A stretch of DNA of 64,000 nucleotides from Desmodus rotundus (Eukaryota > Chordata > Mammalia > Chiroptera > Phyllostomidae), in contig NC_071389.1 in the NCBI RefSeq assembly GCF_022682495.2, positions 176,514,056 through 176,578,055 on the forward strand. Direction: 5' to 3'. The position numbers and the translations under genes were made by a program. Below the pieces are notes generated by a model. That model did not search any database and had not been told where the DNA came from. It saw only the letters and a list, made by a program, of their open reading frames with translations. Position 1 is the stretch's first letter. Every line of letters begins with the position of its first letter. Positions 46,689-55,830 of this stretch are shown here, piece by piece.

Positions 46689-47174
46689 TAGTAGCTCCCT
46701 CTTATCCATGGGTTATGTGTTCCAAGACCTTCAGGGGATGCCTGAAACCACCAATAATACCAAACTGCCATTTTTTCACTTAAAGGAAGCACTTTACAGC
46801 TTCTCTTTGGTCAATCCAAATTGCCAGTTTATCACTTCTCTTGTGCTTTGGGGACATTATTAGGTAAAATAAGGGTTACTTGAACAAATGTGATACCACA
46901 ACAGTCGACCTGATAACCCAGATGACGATGAAGTAACTAAAGGGTGGGGAGCGTGGACAGCGCGGAGACACTGGACAAAGGACTGACTCACCGCCCGGGC
47001 AGGAGAAAGGGGGGGGTGGGAGATTTCATCATGCTACTCAGACTGGCATGCAATTTAAAATTAACGAATTGTTCATTTCTGGAATTTTTCCATTTAATAT
47101 TTTTGAACCAGAGTTCACCGCTAGTGACTGAAACCACAGAAAGTGAAACCACAGATAAGGGGGAATTGCCCTCT
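46689..47174 (-). mobile_element. Tigger (TcMar-Tigger) deletion derivative
   Basis: Both ends are present. On the plus strand the left end reads 'gtagctccctcttatccatg' and the right end 'acagataagggggaattgcc', which are diverged inverted repeats next to TA. On the minus strand, the internal text holds the 5' leader ('ccatttaatatttttgaacc' seen on plus) and the start of the Tigger transposase frame (ATG at 46855-46857). The frame is broken within about 30 codons, and the DDE catalytic domain is missing. It is an internally deleted, non-autonomous relic. Confidence 0.8.
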
Positions 47175-47199
47175 AAGCGAGGCACTTAATTTTTCTAAT

Positions 47200-47375
47200 A
47201 ACATGGTGTTGTAAGTATCATTATTGTTGTTCTCATATAATTGATTAAACACATACACACACACGGGGCTTTGAGAGTATGTGAATCATGCCCAAGTTCA
47301 GGCAATTAACAAGGGGCTGCTACCTGAGTCAAAGGCAAGTCTATTTGATGCTATAAACCTGGGCTCTTCCCTCTG
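47200..47375 (-). mobile_element. MIR SINE
   Basis: Antisense MIR: 'gtaagtatcattattgttgt', 'cccaagttcaggcaattaac', 'aggcaagtctatttgatgct'. Contains a short (AC)n run at 47252-47263. Confidence 0.65.
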
Positions 47376-47604
47376 CTTCATTCTGCCCTGAGAAAGGCAG
47401 AAAAGGCTAATCCCTGCACCCACCTCTAATGGCCTTGGAAAATCCTTCCAGGATCTGTCAAAGTGGACATGGGTATGTATGTATATCTGCTCTTGGAACA
47501 AGGTGGCCAACCTCTGTTGCATGGCTGATGCACCAAATATTCAGAAAAAAAGATCATTATTTGGAGATTAAATGACTTAATGCTGCTATTATTTCTAGTT
47601 TGTG
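47376..47604. other. unassigned sequence
   Basis: Nothing recognised in this short stretch. Confidence 0.5.
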
Positions 47605-47882
47605 AATCTTTCCATTCACTCATCACCTTATTCCAGAAATTACACCGAGCAACTGTCTATGCTGGGCATTGGGTAGGGCTAGCATGTCATCTTGTAATAC
47701 TGTCTCCAACAGACACACAGTCCCTGCCCTTCTAGGAGGGCTCATGGGCGTGCAGTCAAATAATGACAATACTGTGGACTATGGATTAGAATCTAACGAT
47801 GTGCTGAGTCCAGTGGTGAAACAGAGAAAGAGCAATATGTTTAGGCTGGACCTTAAAGAATTAGGAGAACTTCCCAGGCAAA
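47605..47882 (-). mobile_element. L2 LINE 3' end, left piece of a split copy
   Basis: Antisense L2: 'ccattcactcatcaccttat', 'ctatgctgggcattgggtag', 'acacagtccctgcccttcta', 'ggctggaccttaaagaatta'. It breaks at the MLT2 LTR and resumes at 49403 with the next L2 zone. Confidence 0.75.
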
Positions 47883-47887
47883 CAATG
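47883..47887 (+). repeat. 5-bp target-site duplication of the MLT2 LTR, left
   Basis: 'caatg' directly before the LTR start and again at 49398-49402. Five bases is the length expected for ERVL-type integration. Confidence 0.75.
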
Positions 47888-48244
47888 TGTCAGCTTCTCT
47901 GGGCCTTAGTGTCCAGATATGTGGTCAAACATCATTCTAGAAGTTCCCATGAGGATTTTTGGATGAGATGAACATTTAAATCAGTGGACGTGGAGTAAAG
48001 CAGAGTGTCCTCCATAATGTGGGTGGGCCTCACTCAATAAACTGAAGGCCTGAATTAACCTTCCCTAAGCAAGAGGGAATTAAGCCAACAGACGGCCTTT
48101 GCACTTGAACCACAGCATTATCACTTCATCCTGCAGATTTTGGACTTGCTCACCTTCTTCCATAATCATGTGAGGCAATTCCTTAAAATGAATTTATTTA
48201 CCTCTCTGCTGTCTCCCCAGCTACCCTCTCTGTCTCTCCAAATA

Positions 48245-48250
48245 TATGTG
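48245..48250 (+). repeat. 6-bp target-site duplication of the ERV2-like LTR, left
   Basis: 'tatgtg' here and at 49117-49122. Six bases is the length used by betaretrovirus-like (ERV2/ERVK) elements. Confidence 0.85.
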
Positions 48251-49116
48251 TGTGATGTGGACACTGGTCCGCAGTGTCTGCAGCGTTATGGTTGAGATGA
48301 GACAATTTCACACGGACTACCAAGTGCTGTGGAGGAAAAAGGATGACACCGCACCTCTCAGTGAAAGAGAGGGCAGACCCAGTCCCTTGCCTGGACAGGC
48401 TTTTATTGGGTTTAATTTGCATGGGAATACAGGGCATATAAGTAAAGCTCATCAGTCATTGTCAGGCAGAAATGACCAAACAATAGATAACACTCAAAGA
48501 ACTGTGAGGTATTATTTAGAGTCAGGGTCAGATAGCTAAAGGGCCATAAAACTTTGGGGAACAAACTCATTTCATGCTTGGACCCTTATCATTTAAATTG
48601 AGTGTATTAACAAAGTAGGTTTCATAGGATTTTATGCATTCTTTCTTAGGCCTGATTGCCCTAGGGAACCCACCCTTTCCAGCACAGGACCATACTCACC
48701 TCCGGCATTGTTTCAGGCTTAAGGCATTGTTTCAGGCTTAAGTCAGGCAGGGGAAGTAATGCAGTCAAGAGATTAGGAGACTTCTTGGGGACAGAATGAG
48801 GACTCAGGCTATGTCAAAGCCGAGGGGTGAGAGTCCATCACCCCCTTTTTCTATAGCCCCCCAAGTCCTTTCTTGAGGGCCCCTTCATAACCATGCCTAT
48901 CTTAGGTTGTCCCTCCCTTGAGGAATCTTATCCATCATTGGCTAACCGGTCATCTGCCCAGGGCCAAGCAGGGTGAGGTGAAAGGGGGCAGAGGGGCACC
49001 CCTGCCAGGGAAGATAAGCTTTGTTTCCTAAGTGGCTTATGGTCCCAAGGTCTTTTTACTCAGCCTTAGCCCTGGGGGATTATAGCTTCTGAAACCAGGC
49101 AGGGCGGTTCCCAACA
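48251..49116 (-). mobile_element. ERV2-like solo LTR (866 bp)
   Basis: An antisense LTR, TGTTGG...CA on the minus strand, flanked by a perfect 6-bp duplication. On the minus strand it has a TATA-like 'cttatatgcc' (about 48436-48441), an octamer ATGCAAAT (48415-48422) and an AATAAA poly(A) signal (48402-48407), which marks the U3/R/U5 order. A perfect 19-bp tandem repeat is at 48704-48741. No gag, pol or env sequence is next to it, so the internal part was lost by LTR-LTR recombination. The frame 48246-48539 is not a gene. Confidence 0.85.
48704..48741 (+). repeat. two perfect 19-bp tandem copies within the LTR
   Basis: The unit 'ggcattgtttcaggcttaa' occurs twice without a gap. In LTRs such duplications often fall in U3 and can duplicate factor-binding sites; that role is an inference here. 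Confidence 0.9.
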
Positions 49117-49122
49117 TATGTG
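49117..49122 (+). repeat. 6-bp target-site duplication of the ERV2-like LTR, right
   Basis: 'tatgtg', identical to 48245-48250. Confidence 0.85.
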
Positions 49123-49144
49123 CTCCATATATATTATATATTTT

Positions 49145-49163
49145 GTACACACACACACACACA
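49145..49163 (+). repeat. (AC)n microsatellite
   Basis: About nine AC units in the MLT2 remnant, where these LTRs have an AT/CT-rich tract. Confidence 0.85.
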
Positions 49164-49397
49164 TAAACACTGTAGGTCCTCGAATACATCATTTCATTAT
49201 AACATTGATGAGATGCCTGCATAGGAACTTAACTTTTGTTTTTATCATTAACTTATGGTAAAATTAATTATGTTATATATCTTTTGGCTGTAGTTCCAAG
49301 AACCTATCAACATAGTTACTGGGGATTTATATATTTGTTGTTGTGCTTGTTTTTTTTTCCATTGGTTCTGTTTCTCTGGAAGACACTGACTAATACA

Positions 49398-49402
49398 CAA
49401 TG
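49398..49402 (+). repeat. 5-bp target-site duplication of the MLT2 LTR, right
   Basis: 'caatg', identical to 47883-47887. Confidence 0.75.
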
Positions 49403-49502
49403 TCAGTAGGGGTGTCTTAGGCAGAAGGAACAGCATGTGCGAAGGCACAGAGGCATGAGGCTACATGGAAGCTCTGGACAATGACAGGTGGTTCAATCAG
49501 TC
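49403..49502 (-). mobile_element. L2 LINE, right piece of the split copy
   Basis: 'ggcagaaggaacagcatgtg', 'cgaaggcacagaggcatgag' continues the L2 that stopped at 47882; these are consecutive zones of the antisense L2 3' UTR. Confidence 0.75.
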
Positions 49503-49822
49503 TGCTAGTCCTGTTCTGGAGCCCAGTCTTATTGCCTGGCCTGACCACTCTGCCTTCCTCCCGTAAAACAGATTGTAGGAATCTGATACTTTCACTCTGT
49601 GAGGTCATCCCACTGCTTTTGAAAGTGCATAAATTGCTTACACTTTCCTAAAATAATAAGTCTCAAAGGGCAGTTGTAAGCTTTGTCAGTTGGAACAAGC
49701 ACACATTTTATCTGCCACCTTGGTGGAGGCCAGTACAGCTCTACTGTCAGGAAACAAGGTGCACTCTGGACATCATATTCCTTTTTGCCAAAAAACATCA
49801 GTACCCTTTGGGAAAATCTGTA
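49503..49822. other. unassigned sequence
   Basis: No gene recognised. Minus frames 49417-49608 and 49592-49798 have no known domain. Confidence 0.5.
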
Positions 49823-49915
49823 TCAGTCAAGATTCTGCAGAAAATAAAACTAACAGAATGTGTGTGGTTTGAGTCCAAAGGCAGTCCGCTGACAGAGTTC
49901 TTTCTTGCCCTCCAT
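49823..49915 (-). mobile_element. MLT2-type LTR fragment
   Basis: Antisense piece of an MLT2 LTR end: 'cagtcaagattctgcagaaa', 'ataaaactaacagaatg', then 'gagtccaaaggcagtccgct'. The rest of the LTR is missing or unrecognisable. Confidence 0.55.
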
Positions 49916-50399
49916 CAAGACACTCCCGGAGGCAGGTGAAATAAATCTTGGTCACATCTTGTCAACTTCCCTGAGTCCCAGGGCCTCTTTAGAACTATCT
50001 GAATGCCATGCTTGTCCCATGAATAAGATTCAAGAAGTTCATGAAACCCTTGAAAATGTTTGTAAAATTATGAACATATGTACAAATATCTGGGAGAAAG
50101 GCCTAAGGCTTTCATCACTTCTTCAAGGGACCCACAGCTGGCCCCCATCTAAAAAGTAGATGAAGAATGTGTATTATCATGGATAAAAGGTCATTTGGAC
50201 ATAAAAGGACAGACCAGAGCTGCAGCCCAGGTAATTTGACACACATTGTTCAATGACTTTCCGGGAATAATAACTATGAAAATTGATTCCTAAATTTCTA
50301 CACCTTCATTCATCTTTGTTGGATTCTCTCTCCTCAAAGTGTTGGCCAAAGGAACACAGTTTCTTTCTCCTACTAAGGCAGCATTGAGATCAAGGACTG
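49916..50399. other. unassigned sequence
   Basis: No gene recognised. The plus frame 49905-50159 (84 aa) has no domain I know. Confidence 0.5.
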
Positions 50400-50560
50400 G
50401 GTGTTAGGGCACTTGAACTCCACCCCAGTCTTAACTCCAATACTCACCTGCTCTGTGACTTTGATGACTCACTTCACTGCTCTGAGCCTCATTACGTTGC
50501 AGAAGTTGGGTTAGATGATCTCTAAGGTCCTATCTGACTCTCAGGGCATTATCCTCAGTG
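50400..50560 (+). mobile_element. MIR SINE
   Basis: Sense MIR: 'gggcacttgaactccacccc', 'cacctgctctgtgactttga', 'ctgctctgagcctcattacg', 'ctctaaggtcctatctgact'. Confidence 0.75.
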
Positions 50561-51059
50561 ACTCTGAATTACTATCATCTGCCTGTTAGTGGCATTGCTT
50601 CCAGCTGTTCTTCAACGGCTCCTTAGCCCTTCCTTCTACCTGCCCCTCTACTTGAGCTAAATAGCCATGCAGATTAGCAAAGGCCATGCAAATTAGTTTG
50701 GCTGGGAGAGAAATTCTACTCTGCAAAAGGAAGAATTTTAATATAACTCAAAATTGTGCAGCACAGAGCCTACACCGTGGTTCTTTAGGCCATGGATACC
50801 CACTGCTATTGAAGGAGGCATTGCTGAGTGATTAGGAGGAGAGACAGACTGGTGACAATTTTGCAGGGTAGTTTAAAAAGTATTCTGGTTATTATTTTTA
50901 TCTCATTTGATGCATTAAGGGTGTTCAAAAGAGCCTTCCACAAGAGGTGAACTGCAATCGTTTTTATTATCTATGCCACATCTCATACATTAGCTATATT
51001 TCACACATCAAGAAATCAGTTGCTGCGATGAAAGAGACAGTTTGATGCAATGAAAAAAA
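50561..51059. other. unassigned sequence
   Basis: No gene recognised. An A-run lies at 51053-51060. Confidence 0.5.
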
Positions 51060-51125
51060 AATTAGATAGGGAGTTCTGAGGCCTGAGTCATGATCCCAGC
51101 TCATCCGTTAACTAGCTGCATATAC
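51060..51125 (+). mobile_element. MIR SINE, left piece of a split copy
   Basis: MIR head in sense: 'gggagttctgaggcctgagt', 'catgatcccagctcatccgt', 'taactagctgca'. Resumes at 51303. Confidence 0.65.
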
Positions 51126-51129
51126 GTCT

Positions 51130-51302
51130 CCCGGTACGATTACCAGTGTGCATTCACCAACTTTCTGTCCTACTTAATTGGGAATTCACTGGGGTCAGAG
51201 GCCTTATCTTGCTTCATCTCTGTACCCTGGCTTCTAGCACAATATCTATTACATATTGCAGGCATTTGTTAAATGTGCTGGATGGAGGGGTAGATAAATG
51301 AA
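51130..51302 (+). mobile_element. L2 LINE 3' tail inserted in a MIR
   Basis: Sense L2 tail: 'aattgggaattcactggggt', 'cagaggccttatcttgcttc', 'tgtaccctggcttctagcac', 'aggcatttgttaaatgtg', ending in 'aaatgaatgaataaag'. Confidence 0.75.
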
Positions 51303-51450
51303 TGAATAAAGTTACATTCTCTTTAGACCTCAATTTTCTTATCCGTAAAATAAGATCCGCCACATAAGATTGTTTGGAAAATCAAATGAGATGCTCTGTG
51401 TGAAGCTTTGTCCTGAGCTAGTATCGGAATAGATAAACTAGGTAATCTGA
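51303..51450 (+). mobile_element. MIR SINE, right piece of a split copy
   Basis: MIR body in sense: 'ttctctttagacctcaattt', 'tcttatccgtaaaataagat', 'gatgctctgtgtgaagc'. Continues the head at 51060-51125. Confidence 0.65.
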
Positions 51451-51984
51451 GAAAGCCAGTCTCTACCAGTGGACTAGTGGTTCATAGCAGACCATGTGCT
51501 GAGGTGTTAATCCTCCCAGATTCTGTCAGTGTCTTTGCACTTTAATCAAAAAGAGTAGCTGAGCTTGAATTTTCACACTCTTGGATTGAAGGAAATATTT
51601 GTGGACAGACGTCTCCCCCTTCCACAGATTACTCCGCACTAGTGAACACCACCTTTGAACATCTTATCTCCCAATCCTGCATTGTAGCTTTATTCAAGTT
51701 GCTTCTGACTGAAATGACCTTCAAAAGCAAAATAAATAAATAAAAAGGGAGGCAGTGACACAAGAGGGCAGGTAGGTGTGAAAGGCTTCAAGGAAACTTT
51801 TGATGACAGGAAGACCTCCTGACCAAGAGCACTTGGACAGAAGGGACTCTGGGGTTTTCTAGAGTGCAGACGAACTGGCCTGCCTCTCACTGCCCCACCG
51901 ATGTCTCCATCTCTGAGTCCTCTCAGCAGGGCTGGATGAGGTCTCTGCAGAGCCCGGGGCACTCACTGAATTTGCCCTTCACTA
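51451..51984. other. unassigned sequence
   Basis: No gene recognised. The minus frame 51690-51962 (90 aa) includes an A-rich stretch and has no domain. Confidence 0.5.
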
Positions 51985-52487
51985 TGAGTCCGCTTCTGTT
52001 TTGTTTGTTTCTTGATATTATTCTTTAGATTCCACAGGTAAGTGAAATCGTACGGCACTTGTCTTTCTCTGACTGACTTGTTTCATTTAGCATAACACCC
52101 TCTAGATCCATGTATGTGGTCGCAAATGGTAAGATTTTGTTCTTTTTTATGGCCAAGTCCTATGCCATGGTGTATAGGTATCACAGCATTTTTATCCACT
52201 CTTTTATTGACGGCCACGTGGGCTGCTTCCCCAGCTTGGCTATTGTAAATAACACTGCAGTGAACGTGGGGGTGCATGTATTCTCTGGAAGTAGTGTTGG
52301 GGTTTCTTCAGATATATTCCCAGGGTGGAATCACTGTTTAGACCATTTCTTGAAGCACCTCCGACTCTCCTCAAGGTGATGATCATCACCGCCACCAGAC
52401 AAACTGTATGGGCTCAAAACGAGCAAATTTTTGTCCAGGGAGGTGTTTTTAATATTTTCAGTGCTGATAGATAAATCCTGAGACTCT
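51985..52487 (-). mobile_element. 503-bp direct repeat, copy 1, with an antisense L1 3' end
   Basis: Left part is an antisense L1 3' end: 'gattccacaggtaagtgaaa', 'gtctttctctgactgacttg', 'cgcaaatggtaagattttgt', 'cttggctattgtaaataaca'. The minus frame 52083-52277 is the ORF2 end. The right part (from about 52330) is only loosely L1-like or not L1. Without gaps it matches 54598-55100 at about 97%. Confidence 0.85.
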
Positions 52488-53489
52488 CGGGTGTGCTAAG
52501 GGTTGTGTGTCAGAGTGTGCTAACGTTGTACCCACTAGAGATGCCCACACATCACTGACTGAAGGGGCCCTTGTGAGCTTTGGCCACAGTCGTTGGCTCT
52601 CTCTTTCCAAGAGTGGCTTCAGGGTGTGAGAAAAGCGTTGAGGGTGGCGTTCCTCTCTTTCATATATGGGAACACGTGGTGGGTACTGGAGAGTCGGCAT
52701 GTTGAGGTCTTGGAGGATTTGAATCCTCTGTCCCATCCTGGCTCTGGGGACTCCTGTAGAAAATGGACCTTGCCTGCTGGAGAGCTCCTACAAGTTATAG
52801 AAACGACCTCCTCTGGGGAGAATTCTCTGCAACTGCAACCTAACACATTCCCAGCAGCGCTTTAGATGTCTCCAAATACCCCTCCACCTTTCTCCCCCAG
52901 GGCATCTTTGAATGTGGAGGACAGCGTTCTGCATCAATCATTCATTTTTATCATTCCATTCAAAACAACTGTGTGACAGTGTATTTTTAATGTGTTTTGG
53001 AGAATGACAAATGGTTTATTGTAGACCAAAAGATTTAGCTGGAAGAAGGAGAAACAGGTGGGTCTAGGGAGGGGAAGGTATGTCATTTAATTGGCTTCAT
53101 AGAGTAGTCAGTTTAACATGTGCAAGTTAAAGTACAAAGTCAGTTTTGAAGGTAGACCAGCTCTGAATTCTTACAGTGGGCAGTTTGATTGCCTTTCAGC
53201 ATCCCTTCCAACTCCTCCCCAATTTTTACAGTGTAACACCCAGGGATTTTTGGTTGAATCTGTAAGGCAGGCCACGATAGGAATCATTCACAATGAATGA
53301 TCCAGTACAGGGCAATAAATTGAGGCATTAAGGCAATATTCACATGTTGAATCCTTGGCCATGAGTGTGGGCTCAAGATCCGAAGCTGTTAAAAATAAAA
53401 AACAAAAGCAAAAGAAGGCTGCAGGAGGTTCTTTCCCCTCGGCCCCAGCCCAGCCCTGGCCCCGGCCCAGCCCTGGCCCCGGCCCTGGA
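52488..53489. other. unassigned sequence between the repeat copies
   Basis: No gene recognised. Opposing frames 52593-52865 (plus) and 52458-52736/52619-52846 (minus) show no known domain. A GC-rich short tandem repeat is at 53451-53484. Confidence 0.5.
53451..53484 (+). repeat. 17-bp tandem repeat, two perfect copies, GC-rich
   Basis: The unit 'cagccctggccccggcc' occurs twice, with partial units on both sides (53441-53450 and 53485-53488). Stands out in AT-rich surroundings; may be the seed of a minisatellite. Confidence 0.9.
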
Positions 53490-53890
53490 GGAAGCAGCAG
53501 TCCCTATTGCTGCTGGGCAGGAGGCACAGCTCAGTTCTTAGTGCTGGGAATACCAAGTCTTCAATCTCAAAAGGTAGTGAAAGAGGCAGAAAATAAATAA
53601 ACATATAAACACACTGCATACTGCCAAGTGACAAGGTCTAAGAAGAAAAAATAAAGCAAGGTAAGAGAACAGAACATTGCGAACTATGACACTGATTTAA
53701 GAGAGAGGCAACCAAAGAAGTAGAGTTGCTTGGAGGAGGACGAGAGTACCCTGAGCTGGGGACACCTGGGAAGGCTTCCCAAGGAAGAGGATGGACAGAA
53801 TCAGAGAGAAAATAGAAAAAAGATTGAATATGCAAGACATTTTGAAAATAAACCTGTTATGTGATAACTGATCAGATTTAGTAGTTAAAA
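53490..53890 (-). mobile_element. L2 LINE 3' end (probable)
   Basis: Antisense L2 order: 'cagttcttagtgctgggaat', 'gaaaataaataaacatataa', 'acctgggaaggcttcccaag', 'gaggatggacagaatc'. Minus frames 53638-53906 are relics or chance. Confidence 0.55.
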
Positions 53891-54369
53891 AAGAAAGATG
53901 AGTCAAAGATTATATAAAAGCAATATTTTTAAAACTGCAATATCTCCTTAGTGGGTCATGAAAGCGATTAAATGGGTCATCCAATCAGACTTTTTTAACG
54001 GAATGGAACAAATTAGAATAAAGTAAACTAGAGAGCATCACACACAGTAAGGGTAGGACTGTTTTGTGAAATTTTGCTTCATTTACATGGGTATATATGT
54101 CTGTGTGTGTATGTATACCAGTCACGACGTACAAGGTATTTCTTACAGTGGATCGTGGTGAAAAAAAAGCTGGAAACATTGACTTGAGGTTCTAAACCTT
54201 CATTAATGTAAGACTATGGTACCGTTGGTTTGTTTTTTTAAAAAAAATAGATACATTAACAAACGCCAGTGGTTTTGAAGATAAAGACTTTCAAGTCTGA
54301 GTTTAAGGTTTCAGCTGAATATCTAAATAGAAAGGAACAAAGGCAGTTGAAAAAGTGAGTGCAGACAAG
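53891..54369. other. unassigned AT-rich sequence
   Basis: No gene recognised. Confidence 0.5.
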
Positions 54370-54597
54370 AAATGTCAAAGCTCAAGATAAAAAATTTCAT
54401 TTACCAAGTGTCCCCCTGACATTTCCAGTACCCAGGTGGCACCATACACAGTTATTGCATATGTTACAATATTACTGACTATCTTTCCTACACTGAACTT
54501 TATACCCCCGTGACTGTTTTGTAACTATAGATCTGTACTTCTCAGTCCTTTCACCCAGGGCCTCACCCCCTTTCCATCAGTCTGTTCTCTGTGCCAG
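54370..54597 (-). mobile_element. L1 3' UTR extending copy 2
   Basis: Antisense L1 3' UTR not present at copy 1: 'caccatacacagttattgca', 'gttacaatattactgactat', 'gtaactatagatctgtactt', 'ccatcagtctgttctctgtg'. It joins directly to the direct repeat at 54598, so here the L1 is more complete. Confidence 0.85.
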
Positions 54598-55100
54598 TGA
54601 GTCCGCTTCTGTTTTGTTTGTTTCTTGACATTATTCTTTAGATTCCACAGGTAAGTGAAATCATACAGCACTTGTCTTTCTCTGACTGACGTGTTTAACT
54701 TAGCATAACACCCTCTAGATCCACGTATGTGGTCGCAAATGGTAAGATTTTGTTCTTTTTTATGGCCAAGTCCTATGCCATGGTGTATAGGTATCACAGC
54801 ATTTTTATCCACTCTTTTACTGACGGCCACGTGGGCTGCTTCCCCAGCTTGGCTATTGTAAATAACACTGCAGTGAATGTGGGGGTGCACGCATTCTCTT
54901 GAAGTAGTATTGGGGTTTCTTCAGATATATTCCCAGGGTGGAATCACTGTTTAGACCATTTCTTGAAGCACCTCCGACTCTCCTCAAGGTGATGATCATC
55001 ACCACCACCAGACAAACTGTATGGGCTCAAAACGAGCAAATTTTTGTCCAGGGAGGTGTTTTTAATATTTTCAGTGCTCATTGATAAATCCTGAGGCTCT
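54598..55100 (-). mobile_element. 503-bp direct repeat, copy 2, with an antisense L1 3' end
   Basis: Same orientation and content as 51985-52487, offset 2613 bases; by hand I count about 16-18 differences and no gaps. The minus frame 54525-54890 (121 aa) is the end of L1 ORF2 plus UTR, with no catalytic core. The L1 joins its 3' UTR on the left, so copy 2 is probably nearer the original form. Confidence 0.85.
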
Positions 55101-55574
55101 TGAGGGGCTCCCACTCCACTGGGACTGGCAGAAAAATTCCTCTTTGGGAAATTCTTGAATGGAACTTGTGGTTATGCAAATGAAAGCCTTCATACCCAAT
55201 CTAGGGGAAAAATTAAGGCCGTGATGACTTAAGGTTTCTAAATGGTAAAATTGAAAGAATTGTCTGCCTTGAGTACAGAGACAGTCATGCTGTTTACTGA
55301 TTTTTGGCTTCCTCGGGACTCAGAGACTAGGGTTCGCGGTCCAGGACATGGGGGGAAATGGGAGATGAGAAAGGAAGGTGCAAACTAAAGAAGAGGGCGA
55401 TTACAGCAGGAGGCAGAGACCGAGGACCAAGGAGAAAACAACCCGTCAGGGACTCTGCACCACGGAGTGGCCAATGGATTCAGCGGCAGGATCTCATATC
55501 CAGTGTCACATTGTTCTTCCCAAGGCTGTAATTTTCCTATAACCTAAATTCTTCAGTAAAGTTTCTCAGCCGTT
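55101..55574. other. unassigned sequence
   Basis: No gene recognised. Confidence 0.5.
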
Positions 55575-55830
55575 ACAACCTATCACTAGTAATGATTAAC
55601 ATATATTGAGGGTTTACAGTGGGCCACAAGCTCTGCATAGAGTTAACTCATTGGTCCTCACAGCAACTCAACGAAGGAACCATTGTTTGTACCCCCATCG
55701 CACAGAGGAAGAAACCAAGGTATAAGTAACTTGCATAAGGCCACTCAGTAAGCAAGAGTCAGAGGCTGAATTGAACTCATGAAGTCTGACTGCAGAGCTC
55801 ATAACCTTAACCACTACCACTCTCTGTATC
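55575..55830 (-). mobile_element. MIR SINE, near full length
   Basis: Antisense MIR: 'ttaactcattggtcctcaca', 'ttgtttgtacccccatcgca', 'cagaggaagaaaccaaggta', 'gagtcagaggctgaattgaa', 'gcagagctcataaccttaac'. Confidence 0.85.

Larger units (their letters stand above)
47888..49397 (+). mobile_element. MLT2-type ERVL LTR, interrupted
   Basis: Sense LTR that begins TGTCAG and ends TAATACA. Left part: 'tttaaatcagtggacgtgg', 'tcctccataatgtgggtggg', 'aaactgaaggcctgaattaa', 'ataatcatgtgaggcaattc'. It is split at 48251 by a younger solo LTR. The last part (49350-49397) has 'attggttctgtttctctgga' and 'actgactaatac'. A piece at about 49170-49325 looks foreign too. Flanked by a perfect 5-bp duplication. 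No internal genes, hence a solo LTR. Confidence 0.85.

Noticed and set aside
48246..48539. 97-aa frame within the LTR, considered as a retroviral gene remnant
   Set aside because: It lies in U5/R/U3 of a solo LTR. No gag, pol or env similarity is visible next to it.
52083..52277. Minus-strand frame almost identical to one at 54525-54890, which looks like a duplicated gene
   Set aside because: Both are the end of L1 ORF2 within the duplicated L1 3' end, not a host gene family.
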